Source: SXXZ01 sp041177965 (GTDB lineage Bacteria > Verrucomicrobiota > Verrucomicrobiia > Limisphaerales > UBA9464). From it: a DNA stretch of 64,000 bases. The stretch lies in assembly GCA_041177965.1 (NCBI GenBank), contig JBEGWF010000191.1, positions 1 through 64,000 on the forward strand, read 5' to 3'. Made by a program: the position numbers and the translations under genes. This document shows, piece by piece, positions 25,911 through 35,500 of this stretch. The notes below the pieces were generated by a model. The model made no database searches, was not told the origin of the DNA, and saw nothing but the letters and a program-made list of their open reading frames with translations. Numbering within the stretch: position 1 is the stretch's first letter; every line of letters starts with the position of its first letter.

Positions 25911-26020
25911 GCCCCACTCGGGATGTCCGGGATCTCGGGGGCCTTGATGCCGAGGGTTTTCGGCCTCCGTCGGCCGGACCTTGTCGTCGGGCGTCCGACG
26001 GGCCATGGTTGGGAACTTCA

Positions 26021-26800
26021 ATGAGTCAAACGATCGCCCCGGTCCGCTCGTTCAAGGCCGATGCCCTGGACGTCCATGTCTTCGCCAGCCAACCCGACCT
26101 CGCGTCCCACGTGGCGCTGGATGTCCGCAACTACCTGGCGGACACCATCGCCCGAAACGGCTCCGCCGCCGCCATCCTCGCCACCGGCAACTCCCAGATC
26201 CAGTTCCTGAAGAACCTGGTCGCCCTCGGCGGCATCGACTGGTCCAGGGTGACGCTCTTCCACATGGACGAGTACCTGGGCATCTCCGGCGATCACCCGG
26301 CGAGCTTCCGGTACTACATGAAGCAGCGGGTCGAGTCGCTCGTGAAGCCCAAGGCCTTCCACTACATCCACGGCGATTGCGACCTGCCGCACGTGGAATG
26401 CGCCCGCTACACCGCGCTGCTCCAGTCGCAGGCCATCGACCTGTGCTGCCTCGGGGTGGGTGAGAACGGGCACCTCGCCTTCAATGATCCGCACGTCGCC
26501 CGACTCGACGACTCCGAGTGGGTGAAGCTGGTCCGCCTCGACGACGCCTGCAAGATGCAGCAGGTCAAGGAGGGGCATTTCCCCTCGCTGGAGGCGGTGC
26601 CACCCTACGCCATCACCCTGACGCTGCCGGCCCTGATGACCGCCCGCAAGGTGGTCTGCGTGGCTCCCGAGAAGCGCAAGGCGGTGCCCGTCAAGAACCT
26701 GCTCCAGGGTCCGGTGAACTCGCTCTGCCCGGCCTCGATCCTGCGGCGCAACCCGGCCGCCGTCCTGCTCATCGATGCCGATTCGGCCTCGCTGCTCTGA
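26021..26800 (+). CDS. nagB: Glucosamine-6-phosphate deaminase
   Basis: A 259-residue enzyme that converts glucosamine-6-phosphate to fructose-6-phosphate and ammonia. The catalytic base Asp83 is in LFHMDEYLGISGDHPASFRYY, a block characteristic of NagB rather than 6-phosphogluconolactonase. The second active-site block GVGENGHLAFNDP holds Glu148 and His151. A candidate promoter TTGTCG-N17-ATGGTT (25981-26009) ends 11 bases before the ATG. It follows the sugar ABC ATPase by 110 bases and is followed 3 bases later by ruvX. It probably serves amino-sugar or peptidoglycan recycling. Confidence 0.93.
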   Translation: MSQTIAPVRSFKADALDVHVFASQPDLASHVALDVRNYLADTIARNGSAAAILATGNSQIQFLKNLVALGGIDWSRVTLFHMDEYLGISGDHPASFRYYMKQRVESLVKPKAFHYIHGDCDLPHVECARYTALLQSQAIDLCCLGVGENGHLAFNDPHVARLDDSEWVKLVRLDDACKMQQVKEGHFPSLEAVPPYAITLTLPALMTARKVVCVAPEKRKAVPVKNLLQGPVNSLCPASILRRNPAAVLLIDADSASLL

Positions 26801-26803
26801 CCC

Positions 26804-27217
26804 ATGCGCATCCTCGCCCTCGATCCCGGCACCGTCCGCATCGGCGTCGCCATCAGCGACGAGCTGCGGATGATGGCCCGTCCGCTGGAATTCATCCCGG
26901 CCGAGCCGTTCCCGGCCCTGGTCGATCGGGTGAAGGAACTGATCCGCGACCAGCAGGTGGAGCTCATCGTCGTGGGCATGCCCCGCAACATGGACGGCAC
27001 CTACGGCGAGGCCGCGACCAAGGCGCGGGAGTTCGTGGCGGCGCTCAAGGATGTGATCCTCGTCCCGATCCGCACCTGGGACGAACGCCTGACGACCGTG
27101 TCCGCGGCCAAGGCGCTGCGGAGCGGAGGCACCAAGGCCGCCCAGCAGCGGGGCAAGATCGACGCCGCCGCGGCCGCGATCCTGCTGCAGGGATACCTCG
27201 ACAGTCTGGCCCCGTGA
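26804..27217 (+). CDS. ruvX: Holliday junction resolvase-like protein RuvX/YqgF
   Basis: A 137-residue RNase H-fold nuclease. Asp7 is in LALDPGTVRIGVAISD, the conserved Glu region is LIVVGMPRNMDGTYGE, and the third acidic site is IRTWDERLTTVSAAKAL. The C-terminal Asp is in GKIDAAAAAILLQGYLD. Size and motifs are standard. YqgF proteins act in 16S rRNA 5'-end processing and possibly recombination. The ATG follows the nagB stop by 3 bases, so the two genes form one transcript, continuing to truA 38 bases on. Confidence 0.93.
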   Translation: MRILALDPGTVRIGVAISDELRMMARPLEFIPAEPFPALVDRVKELIRDQQVELIVVGMPRNMDGTYGEAATKAREFVAALKDVILVPIRTWDERLTTVSAAKALRSGGTKAAQQRGKIDAAAAAILLQGYLDSLAP

Positions 27218-27255
27218 TTCCATCGACCCCCATCGGCTCCTGAAAGGCAGTCCCG

Positions 27256-28125
27256 ATGTCGCCGGAGACCCCCGCATCCCCCAAGGCCGCGCAGAAACGA
27301 ACCCGCGAGCGCCCGGATTCCGCGCCCGAAGGCTTCCAGCGGATCCGCCTGACCGTCGCCTACGACGGCACCGCCTACTGCGGTTGGCAGGTGCAGCGTG
27401 AAGGCACCAGCGTCCAGGGTCGCCTCGAGGACGCCCTGGGCCGCATTTTCCGCAGCGGTCCGAGGGTCGTCAGTTCCAGCCGCACCGACACCGGGGTCCA
27501 TGCGCGCGGGATGTCGGTCCATTTCGATGTGCCGAAGGCGGAATGGAGGATGACCCCGGACAAGCTGGTCCTCGCCGCCAACGCCCACCTGCCGGAAGAC
27601 ATCCGGGTGGTGGCCGCCGCCCGCGCCCGTGCCGATTTCCATGCCCGCTTCGATGCCGTCGGCAAGCAGTACCGCTACATCGTCTGGAACCATTCGGCAC
27701 ACGATCCGTTGGGGCTGCGCCAGCAATGGCATGTTCCGAGGCCCATCGATATCCGGGCCATGAGGGCCGCTGCCGCCACCCTCGTGGGGCGGCACGACTT
27801 CCTGGCCTTCAGCGCGTCTCCCGGATACGAGCGGTTGCACACGGTGCGGCATGTGACGCGGTGCGAGGTGCTCCGATCCGGGCCCCGCATCACGGTGGTG
27901 ATCGAGGCCGATGGCTTCCTCTACAAGATGTGCCGAGGGATCGTGGGCACCCTCGTCCAGGTGGGTCATGGACGCTTTCGACCCGAGGAGATCCTGCCGC
28001 TGCTTCGGACCCGCGACCGACGCCTGGTGGGGATGACCGCCCCCGCGCTGGGGTTGGTGCTCTGGAAGGTGTTCCATCGCAAGCCGGGGATGCCCCGACG
28101 TCCCCACCCGGCGGATTTGGAATGA
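27256..28125 (+). CDS. truA: tRNA pseudouridine(38-40) synthase
   Basis: A 289-residue enzyme with about 25 extra polar residues before the conserved core. The catalytic Asp78 lies in SSSRTDTGVHARG. Other family blocks are YDGTAYCGWQVQ near residue 36, FHARFDAVGKQYRYIVWN near residue 115, and FLYKMCRGIVGTLVQVGHGR near residue 218. It isomerises uridines 38-40 in the anticodon stem-loop. AAAGG lies 8 bases before the ATG, one of the few clear Shine-Dalgarno sequences in this window. Confidence 0.95.
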   Translation: MSPETPASPKAAQKRTRERPDSAPEGFQRIRLTVAYDGTAYCGWQVQREGTSVQGRLEDALGRIFRSGPRVVSSSRTDTGVHARGMSVHFDVPKAEWRMTPDKLVLAANAHLPEDIRVVAAARARADFHARFDAVGKQYRYIVWNHSAHDPLGLRQQWHVPRPIDIRAMRAAAATLVGRHDFLAFSASPGYERLHTVRHVTRCEVLRSGPRITVVIEADGFLYKMCRGIVGTLVQVGHGRFRPEEILPLLRTRDRRLVGMTAPALGLVLWKVFHRKPGMPRRPHPADLE

Positions 28126-28185
28126 TCGGCGTCCCCGGGGCCTTCACTCGGGACTTCCAGACGGGGGCGGCGGAAGGAATCCCCC

Positions 28186-28214
28186 TTGCCAGTCGGGCCG
28201 TCCGCGACTAACTC
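28186..28214 (+). promoter_or_regulatory. Promoter of the MscS-like gene, predicted nearly leaderless
   Basis: TTGCCA (28186-28191), 17-base spacer, TAACTC (28209-28214), then 10 bases to ATG 28225. No Shine-Dalgarno sequence. Confidence 0.5.
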
Positions 28215-28224
28215 GTCACCGCCC

Positions 28225-29538
28225 ATGATCCGACGCCTCCTGCCACGCCTGGTCCTCCAATTCGGGATGTTCCTGTGCACCGCCACCCTGGTGTGGAGCC
28301 TCTGGTCCCTGTCGCTGGCCGCCGAGACCACGAACGCCCCCGCCTTGAAGGACGGCGACCTGGCCGCCAAGGCCAGTGCGCTGACACGGAAGGTCATCGA
28401 CGAGCAGTTCGTCCAGAGCCACCAGACGGAGTTGTCGTTCTGGATCAACACCATTCCGGGCATGGAGAAACCGTTGTTCCGGATTCCTCGATGGCAGTAC
28501 CTCGCCTCGTTGGTCTACCTGGTGCTGGCGTTCTATTTCTCCAGGACCCTCGATTGGTTGATCCAGAATCGGCTCAAGCAGTGGGCGGCGAAGACGGCGA
28601 CCGAGTGGGACGACATCCTGGTGAAGCTGGCCGACGGTCCGGTGAAGGCGATCAGCCTGGTGTTCCTGATCCACATCGGCCTTGAACTCTACGATTGGCC
28701 GGCCTGGTTGGAGATCAACCTCTCCCGGTTGTCGCTGATCGTGGGTGCCGTGGCCATGACCTTCATCGCGCTTCGGGTCATCGACCTGGCGATGGCGGTC
28801 TGGCGCAAGCAACCCCGGCAGGGTGGCGATGTGGCCTTCAACGACCAGTTCGTGTTGCTGGTGGGCAAGTTGCTCAAGGCGGTGCTCATCCTCATCACGG
28901 TGCTGACCCTGCTGGGCAACCTGGGCGTGGACATCACGGCCATCCTGGGGTCGGTCTCGGTGCTGGGGTTGGCGTTCGGTCTGGCCGCGCAGGATTCGGT
29001 GGCCAACCTTTTCGGAGCCGTCGCGGTCTTCGTCGACAAGCCCTTCAAGGTGGGGGATCGCATCAAGGTGGGCTCCGACGTCGATGGTGTCGTGGAGACG
29101 ATGGGGTTGCGTGCCACCCAGGTGCGGAATCTCGATGGCTTCCTGATCACGGTGCCCAACAAAGCGGTGGGCAACAACACGGTCGTCAATGTGACGGCGA
29201 GACCCTTCATCCGGACCATCCTGAACTACGGGTTGACCTACGACACACCGGCTTCCCGGGTCGACGCCGCCGCAGGGATCCTGCGATCCATCTTCACTTC
29301 CCACCCGCTCACGTGCGAATGCCTCGTCACCTTCAATCGGTTCGACAATTCGTCGCTCAACCTCGAGGTGGTTCACAAATGCCAAACCCAAGATTGGGCC
29401 ATTTATGCGGCCGCGCTCCATGGGTTGAACCTCCAGGTGAAGGAGCGCTTCGATGCCGAGAAGCTGGAGTTCGCCTTCCCGACCCAGACCGTGTTCCTGA
29501 AGCAGGACTCGGTCGCCTCTGCGCCGAAGCCTGCCTGA
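28225..29538 (+). CDS. MscS-family mechanosensitive channel
   Basis: A 437-residue membrane protein. A signal or first helix (residues 1-33) is followed by an exposed segment. Helices then lie near residues 92-112, 145-165 and 172-195. The pore helix and beta domain contain the conserved block DITAILGSVSVLGLAFGLAAQDSVANLFG, presented here in two parts around residues 235-265, then FVDKPFKVGDRIKVG. Cytoplasmic alpha/beta segments complete the family fold. MscS channels open under membrane tension and release solutes on osmotic downshock. ATG 28225 is supported by a promoter ending 10 bases upstream. The stop codon lies inside a hairpin. Confidence 0.92.
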   Translation: MIRRLLPRLVLQFGMFLCTATLVWSLWSLSLAAETTNAPALKDGDLAAKASALTRKVIDEQFVQSHQTELSFWINTIPGMEKPLFRIPRWQYLASLVYLVLAFYFSRTLDWLIQNRLKQWAAKTATEWDDILVKLADGPVKAISLVFLIHIGLELYDWPAWLEINLSRLSLIVGAVAMTFIALRVIDLAMAVWRKQPRQGGDVAFNDQFVLLVGKLLKAVLILITVLTLLGNLGVDITAILGSVSVLGLAFGLAAQDSVANLFGAVAVFVDKPFKVGDRIKVGSDVDGVVETMGLRATQVRNLDGFLITVPNKAVGNNTVVNVTARPFIRTILNYGLTYDTPASRVDAAAGILRSIFTSHPLTCECLVTFNRFDNSSLNLEVVHKCQTQDWAIYAAALHGLNLQVKERFDAEKLEFAFPTQTVFLKQDSVASAPKPA

Positions 29539-29550
29539 CCTTCGGTCAGG
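29534..29550. terminator. Triloop hairpin overlapping the mscS-like stop codon
   Basis: Perfect 7-bp stem CCTGACC/GGTCAGG with loop TTC. The TGA stop (29536-29538) is inside the left arm. A short direct repeat (GGTTCAGCG twice, 29551-29575) follows, between convergent genes. Confidence 0.5.
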
Positions 29551-29568
29551 GGTTCAGCGTTCAGAGGT

Positions 29569-30876
29569 TCAGCGGTCGGATTTGGGCGCCGGTGCCGGTG
29601 CGGGACGCTTGCGGTATTTCTCGTAGAGCCGCGTGTGCCGGGACGACAGGTCCACCTCGCGGCCGCGGATCCACATCCGACGGACCTGGGCCTTGAGGTC
29701 GAGGATGTCGCCGTCGGCGAGGAACAACGTGGCCTCCTTGCCGGGCTCGATGGAGCCGATGCGGTCGGCGACCCCCAGCATCCTGGCCACGTTGAGGGTC
29801 AATCCCCGCACGGCCTCGTCGTAGGGCAGGCCGAAGGCCCGGGCCTGGGCCGCTGAGTAGGGGATGTTTCGGATGCTGCTGGCCCCGAACTGGTCGGTGC
29901 CCTCGGTGAACGCGACCAGCACTCCGGCCTTGGCGAGGCGGGCCGGTGCGGAGTAGTGCACGTCGTAGGGATCGGTGTCGCGGGCCGGTTGGGTGAACAC
30001 GTGCTCGTAGGCCACCGGGATGCGGTGCTCGGCCAGATAGGACGCCTCGCGCCAGGCATCCCGTCCGCCGGCGATCACCGCCTTGAATCCGCGACGCACC
30101 GACCACTCGGCGGCGGAACGGATGGCGCGCGCCTCGTTCGCATGGATCCAGAGGGGGCGCTCCTTGCGGACCACCGGCAGCATTGCCTCCCAGGCCGGGA
30201 CGATCCGGAACCCCTCATTGGCCACCTTCTTGGCCTCCGAGTAGGCGGCGGCCTCGGTGAAGAACGAGTCGATCTCCCTCAGTTTGCGGTCACGATCCCG
30301 GATCTGGTCCTCGAGAGAGGGCCCCGAATCCTTGCCGGGTGGGCGGGGTGTGGTGTCGAGGCCGAAGCCCGGCCACCGGACGTGGAGGCCGACGGACTTG
30401 TCGACGGCCAGATCCTCGATGGTCCAGCCGTCGAGTTGGATGAGTCCGCTGTACCCGGCGACGGTGCCCCCGGCCGGGATGACCTGGGCATGGGTGTAGC
30501 CATTGGCCCGGGCCACCGGGATCAGTTCGCTCTCCGGGTTCACGGCGATCCAGGCGCTCACGTCCGGCGTGTAATCGCCGACCTCGGTGGTGTCGCGGGT
30601 GGCGCGGATGGCGTCGATCTCCAGCAGACCCAGCACCGTGGTGGGGGCGATGAGGCCCGGGAAGACCCGCAGGCCGCCCAGTTCGACGACGGTGTCGGCC
30701 GGGTCCCGGAGTGCCTTTCCGACCTTCTCGATGCGACCGTCGCGGATCAGGACCGAGGCGTTGGTGAGCACCGGTCCCGAGGCCGTGAAGATCCAGCCGT
30801 CCTTGAGCAGCAACGTGGCGGCCCGGGCGTGCAGCACGCTGGCGGCCAATCCGAGGGAAAGAATGAGGGACTTCAT
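29569..30876 (-). CDS. Exported amidohydrolase-like protein lacking the HxH motif
   Basis: A 435-residue protein with a signal peptide (MKSLILSLGLAASVLHARA). The N-terminal composite beta domain and the barrel match imidazolonepropionase-type amidohydrolases (LLLKDGWIFTASGPVLTNA; GSIEPGKEATLFLADGDI). Where the family has the metal-binding motif GLIDxHxH, this sequence reads FPGLIAPTTVLGLLEIDA, with no histidine. Later sites are partly kept (PLWIHANEA, IPVAYEHVF, FTEGTDQFG). The metal centre is therefore incomplete or altered, as in a subgroup I recall from Acidobacteria and Bacteroidetes. The protein may use a single metal or be non-catalytic. Substrate unknown. The amidohydrolase_2 gene upstream is on the same strand, 56 bases away. 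Confidence 0.8.
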   Translation of the reverse strand: MKSLILSLGLAASVLHARAATLLLKDGWIFTASGPVLTNASVLIRDGRIEKVGKALRDPADTVVELGGLRVFPGLIAPTTVLGLLEIDAIRATRDTTEVGDYTPDVSAWIAVNPESELIPVARANGYTHAQVIPAGGTVAGYSGLIQLDGWTIEDLAVDKSVGLHVRWPGFGLDTTPRPPGKDSGPSLEDQIRDRDRKLREIDSFFTEAAAYSEAKKVANEGFRIVPAWEAMLPVVRKERPLWIHANEARAIRSAAEWSVRRGFKAVIAGGRDAWREASYLAEHRIPVAYEHVFTQPARDTDPYDVHYSAPARLAKAGVLVAFTEGTDQFGASSIRNIPYSAAQARAFGLPYDEAVRGLTLNVARMLGVADRIGSIEPGKEATLFLADGDILDLKAQVRRMWIRGREVDLSSRHTRLYEKYRKRPAPAPAPKSDR

Positions 30877-30932
30877 GCGGGGAGAGGAGGATTCGGGGAT
30901 CCGGAGGCCATGTCCGGGGAGCGGCATCCGTT

Positions 30933-31871
30933 TCAGACGGCGCCAAGGTAGATCCGTTGCGCGTTCCGGGTGAAGAACTTGGATCGCGCCGAGGATCCGT
31001 GGGCGGTGAAGTATTCGTCCACGATGCCGAAGACGGTCGCCAACGGGGCGAAACGTTCGCTGACCGGCCAATTGCTGCCGAAGACCATGCGGTCCTCGCC
31101 GAAGGCGTCGGCGATCGGATCGAGGATGAATCGATAGGCCGCGGCCTCGCCGGGCGCGGTGCCATCGCCTCGGCCGGTTCCCTCGACCAGGCCCGAGACC
31201 TTCATGATCAGGTTCGGATGACGGCGCGCTGCGCGCACCGCGGACACCCAGGCTTCGGGCAATGGACGGCGCACCGGCACGTTGCAGCAGTGGTCCACGA
31301 TGATGCGCAGTCCTGGAAACGCCTCGGCGATCCGCACCGCCTCGGGGAATTGTTCGGCCCCGATGAGCAGGTCGATGGAGAGGTCGCGGTCTGCCAGGAG
31401 CGCGATGTCGCGTTTCCAGTCCGGCCGATCCAGGGGAAGTCCTCCGTTCCATCCTCCGGTCCGGATCCCCCGGAACCGCCGATGGGCCGAGAATCGCAGG
31501 AGTTGGTCGCGAAATCCCGGACGCCCGGGCTTCAGGTGTCCCACCAGGCCCAACAGGAATGGATCCTGTGCGGCCAGATCGAGAATCCACTGATTGTCCT
31601 CCTCCCAGGGGCTGGCTTCCACCACCACGGTGCCGGTGATCCCCAGCGGAGCGGCCAGCGCCTTGAAATCACGGGGAAGCACCCGCCGGTAGAGCACGGC
31701 GTCGTCCTTCGGCGGCCACGGAACGCCCTGTGGCCGGGACGGATCATAGAAGTGGGTGTGGGTGTCGATGATGCCCGCGGTTCCGGACGGATGCACGCAA
31801 CCGGTCGGGAGACCTGCGGCGAGGGCGATCGCACCGGTCGCGGTGCGCAGGAAATCCCGTCGGGAAATCAT
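30933..31871 (-). CDS. Amidohydrolase_2 family protein with Tat/lipoprotein signal
   Basis: A 312-residue TIM-barrel hydrolase. The N-terminus MISRRDFLRTATGAIALAAG is a twin-arginine signal, followed by LPTGC, a possible lipobox with Cys25. The metal-binding HxH is at His38 and His40 in IIDTHTHFYDP. IIVDHCCNVPV near residue 198 and VFGSNWPVSERF near residue 270 complete the site, although Asn stands where the family more often has Asp (GSDWP). It resembles the lactonase-like protein at 4623-5450 but is exported. It probably forms a transcript with the second amidohydrolase. Substrate unknown. Confidence 0.85.
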   Translation of the reverse strand: MISRRDFLRTATGAIALAAGLPTGCVHPSGTAGIIDTHTHFYDPSRPQGVPWPPKDDAVLYRRVLPRDFKALAAPLGITGTVVVEASPWEEDNQWILDLAAQDPFLLGLVGHLKPGRPGFRDQLLRFSAHRRFRGIRTGGWNGGLPLDRPDWKRDIALLADRDLSIDLLIGAEQFPEAVRIAEAFPGLRIIVDHCCNVPVRRPLPEAWVSAVRAARRHPNLIMKVSGLVEGTGRGDGTAPGEAAAYRFILDPIADAFGEDRMVFGSNWPVSERFAPLATVFGIVDEYFTAHGSSARSKFFTRNAQRIYLGAV

Positions 31872-32039
31872 TCATCGACGCTGCCCCAATGATCCGAGGC
31901 TGGGAACTCCATAAGTTCGGAAAACGCGGACCATCGAGGGCGGATGCATCCGGATGAAGGGATGAGGTGTCGGCCCCGAGGTGGGCGCGGTCGGAAGCCC
32001 CGTGCAGGTCGCAGGTGCGCCTCGAGCATCGGCGTTTCG

Positions 32040-32068
32040 TGGACTTGCTGGCGGTGGTCGGCTAGGAT
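32040..32068 (+). promoter_or_regulatory. Promoter of ndk, predicted leaderless
   Basis: TGGACT (32040-32045), 17-base spacer, TAGGAT (32063-32068), then 9 bases to ATG 32078. No Shine-Dalgarno sequence. Confidence 0.5.
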
Positions 32069-32077
32069 CGTCCGCTC

Positions 32078-32494
32078 ATGGAACGCACGTTGATTCTCTG
32101 TAAGCCGGATTGCATGCAAAAGAACCTCGCCGGCGAGGTGATCGGTCGTCTTCAGAAGGCCGGTCTGCGGATTCAGGCGGCCAAGGTCCTTCGTCTCACC
32201 GACGCCCTGTTGGCCGAGCACTACTCGCACCTGACCGACAAGCCCTTCTTCCCCGAGATCGTCCAATTCATGAAGTCGGCTCCGGTGCTCGCCCTGATCA
32301 TGACGGGAGACAACGCCGTGGCGACGGTCCGCGATCTGCTGGGACCGACCGACAGCCGCAAGGCGGCCAAGGGAACCATCCGCGGGGATCTCGGCGAGAC
32401 CAACATGCACAACATCGCCCATGCCTCCGACTCGGTGGAGAACGCCGAGATCGAGGTGAAGCGCTTCTTCCGCGCCGACGAGATCCCCGCCTGA
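32078..32494 (+). CDS. ndk: Nucleoside diphosphate kinase
   Basis: A 138-residue enzyme that balances NTP and dNTP pools by phosphate transfer. The phosphorylated histidine is His115 in NIAHASDSVENAEIE, where the common form is HGSDS. ERTLILCKPDCMQKNLAGE begins the protein, and ALIMTGDNAVATVRDLLGPTD contains the nucleotide-binding region. Length is standard. It stands alone, with its own promoter 9 bases upstream and a hairpin at its stop codon. Confidence 0.95.
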   Translation: MERTLILCKPDCMQKNLAGEVIGRLQKAGLRIQAAKVLRLTDALLAEHYSHLTDKPFFPEIVQFMKSAPVLALIMTGDNAVATVRDLLGPTDSRKAAKGTIRGDLGETNMHNIAHASDSVENAEIEVKRFFRADEIPA

Positions 32495-32512
32495 GGGGCC
32501 ACGGATCCCCTC
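32493..32512 (+). terminator. Hairpin at the ndk stop codon
   Basis: GAGGGG/CCCCTC stem with an 8-base loop, starting inside the TGA stop codon. No T tract. Confidence 0.4.
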
Positions 32513-32548
32513 GTCTCCGGGCCGTGAATCGTTGCGGTCCGTGGCCGA

Positions 32549-32576
32549 TTGACTCGTCGGGGGTCGACCCTAGGTT
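32549..32576 (+). promoter_or_regulatory. Promoter of uvrA, predicted nearly leaderless
   Basis: TTGACT (32549-32554), 16-base spacer, TAGGTT (32571-32576), then 10 bases to ATG 32587. No Shine-Dalgarno sequence. Confidence 0.55.
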
Positions 32577-32586
32577 GCGCTCCTCG

Positions 32587-35500
32587 ATGAACGGATCCGG
32601 ATCGACATCGCCCCGCGACGCGGCCCCGACCACACCGGTCGACGGGGCCGCCGACTGCATCCGTCTGCGCGGGGTGCGGCAGAACAACCTCCAGGGGTTC
32701 GACCTCGATCTGCCGCTCGGTCGGTGGATCGTGATCACGGGGTTGAGCGGTTCGGGAAAGAGTTCGCTGGCCTTCGACACCCTCTACGCCGAGGGCCAGC
32801 GGCGGTACATCGAGACCTTCTCGCCCTACGCGCGTCAGTTCTTCGACCGCATGGACAAGCCGGCGGTCGACCGCATCGAGAACATCCCGCCGGCCGTCGC
32901 CATCGAACAGTGCAACTCCGTCCGATCCACCCGCAGCACGGTGGGGACGATGACGGAGATCTGCGACCACATGAAGGGCGTGTGGCCGCATCTGGCACGC
33001 CCGCACTGCCGTCAGTGCGGAAACCTCGTTCGGGCCGAACCTCCCGACGGCGTCTGGGACTCGGTGTTCCAACGCGTCCAGGCCGGTGAGGGGTCGGCCG
33101 AGGCCCTGGTGACCTTCCGGTTGCCCCTGTCCGAAAAGATGGGTTTGGCCGAGCAGTTCCAATTGATGACCCAGCAGGGCTTCCAACGGATGCTGATCGA
33201 CGGTCGGGTGATGCGCCTCGAGGATTCCGTGGGATCGGTGAAGCCCGATGCGGGTTCGGTCGAGATCCTTGCGGATCGATTGCGCCTGGAGCCGGGCCAC
33301 CGGAACCGGTTTCGCGAGGCCTGCGAGACGGCCTACCGCTTCGGCAGGGGGCGACTCACGGTCTGGGACCTTCGCGGGACCCGTGCGGAGTCCCCTCGGG
33401 CGTTCTCCCAGCGCCTGCACTGTGCGCCCTGCGACCTCGAGGTGCCCGAGGCCAGGCCCGCCCTGTTCTCCTTCAACCATCCGCTCGGAGCCTGCCCCGC
33501 CTGCAAGGGTTTCGGGCGAATCATCTCCATCGATCCGACGCTGGCGATCCCGGACACCTCCAAGTCGATCGAAGGGGGTGTGGTCAAACCCTGGCAGACA
33601 GGCATGGGAGTCGAATGCCAGCAGGACATGATGCGCAAGGCCCGGGGAGCGGGTGTTCCCACTCGGGTTCCGTTCCGTGAATTGTCCGAGACCCATCAGC
33701 GCTGGGTGATGGACGGCGAACCGGACTACGACCCGAAGGATCCCGAGAAGTCCTGGCCGAACAGGTGGTACGGGGTGGGTGGCTACTTCCGCTGGCTGGA
33801 GAGCAAGGCCTACAAGATGCACGTCCGGGTGCTGCTGTCGCGGTACCGCAGCTATCGGACCTGTGCCGAGTGCCAGGGACGTCGCCTGCGCCCCGAGGCC
33901 CTCATGTTCCGTTGGACCCCACCGGGACAGTCGCGGTCCCTCGATCTCGCCGATTTCTACGCCTTGCCGGTCCGGGAGGCGCTCACGCTGCTCGATTCGG
34001 CGGCTCGGGCGCTGAAGCCGCCTCCGCGGGATCCGGTGGGGCTGGTGCTGGGCGAGGTCCGGGCCCGGTTGGCCTACCTCGAGGCGGTGGGTCTGGGCTA
34101 CCTGACCCTGGACCGGACGACCCGCACCCTCAGTGGTGGAGAGACGGCCCGGGTCCATCTGACGACCTGTCTGGGAACCCGGCTCGTCAACACCCTCTAC
34201 GTGCTGGACGAGCCCAGCGTCGGACTGCATCCACGGGACAGTCTGCGGTTGATCCATGTCCTCGAGACGCTCCGGGATGCGGGCAACACCGTCGTGGTGG
34301 TGGAGCATGAGCCCGAGGTGATGTGCGCGGCCGACCAGATCGTGGACATCGGCCCGGGGCAGGGCGCCCAGGGGGGGCGGGTGGTCTTTCAGGGGACACC
34401 CCGCGCCCTGCGGTCGGCGGTGGGGTCGTTGACGGCCGACCACCTGTCCGGGCGGCGTACCGTTGGAGACCCCCGGTGCCGGCCGGTGCCATCGCCCCGG
34501 GTCGGGATCCCGCGAGGGGACCGCACTGCTGCTGCGCAGCCTGCTGTCCCGGTCGGCTCGACCCGGAGGGATTCGGTGCTGCGCGAGGCGGTGCCGCCCT
34601 CCCGGTATTCCGCGGGCTTCCCCGAGTTGGTGCTGCGTCACGCCTCCGCCCACTGCCTCCGCGATGTCACCGTGTCATTCCCTCTCGGTCGTCTGGTCGG
34701 CATCAGTGGCGTGAGCGGATCCGGGAAGACCACCTTGATCCGGGAGATCCTCCTGCCGCTGCTGGAGGCCCGCCTCCAATCCGGCGATGCCTCCGCCGCG
34801 CTGGAGGAGGAGGTGGACGGCGAATCCATCGGGGAAGCCCGAGCCGCCCTGCGGACGGCGGAGTTGGAGGGCGCCGAACACCTGGGATCGGTGGTGCTGG
34901 TGGATCAGTCCCTTCTGGGGCGGACACCTCGTTCCAACCCGGCCGTTTACATCGGGGCGTTCGACGACATCCGCGATTTCTATGCCGCCAGTCCCGAGGC
35001 GGTGGCGCAGGAACTTCCCGCCGGATGCTTCAGCTTCAACTCCAAGCGCGGCCAATGCGAGACCTGCCGGGGTGCTGGTTTCGAGAAGATCGAGATGCAG
35101 TTCCTGAGCGACGTCCTGATCCGCTGCGCCGCCTGTGGAGGCCGGCGCTACCAGGCCCGGGTGGCCGCCGTGAAGGTGTCGCCCCCGGAGGAGTCCGGCC
35201 TGAACCCCTTGTCGATCTCGGACCTCCTCGATGCGACCGTCGATGATGCCGTCCGGTTCCTCGGTGCCTTCCCGGATTCGAAGCCGGCCCGGAGGGCGCT
35301 GGGGAAACTCGCGCTCCTGGGCGAGGTGGGCCTGGGCTATCTGCGCCTGGGTCAGCCCCTCAACACCCTGTCGGGCGGCGAGAGCCAGCGGCTGAAGCTG
35401 GTGAGCCATCTTGCGACCACGGCGGCGGTCGCCAGCGCCACCGCCGGAGGTTCTTCGTCTCCGTCCTCGAGACGCCGAGCCGCTGCTGAAGCCGATCCGG

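Noticed and set aside
29551..29575. Short direct repeat GGTTCAGCG as a regulatory array
   Set aside because: Only two copies, located between convergent stop codons. It probably reflects local duplication.
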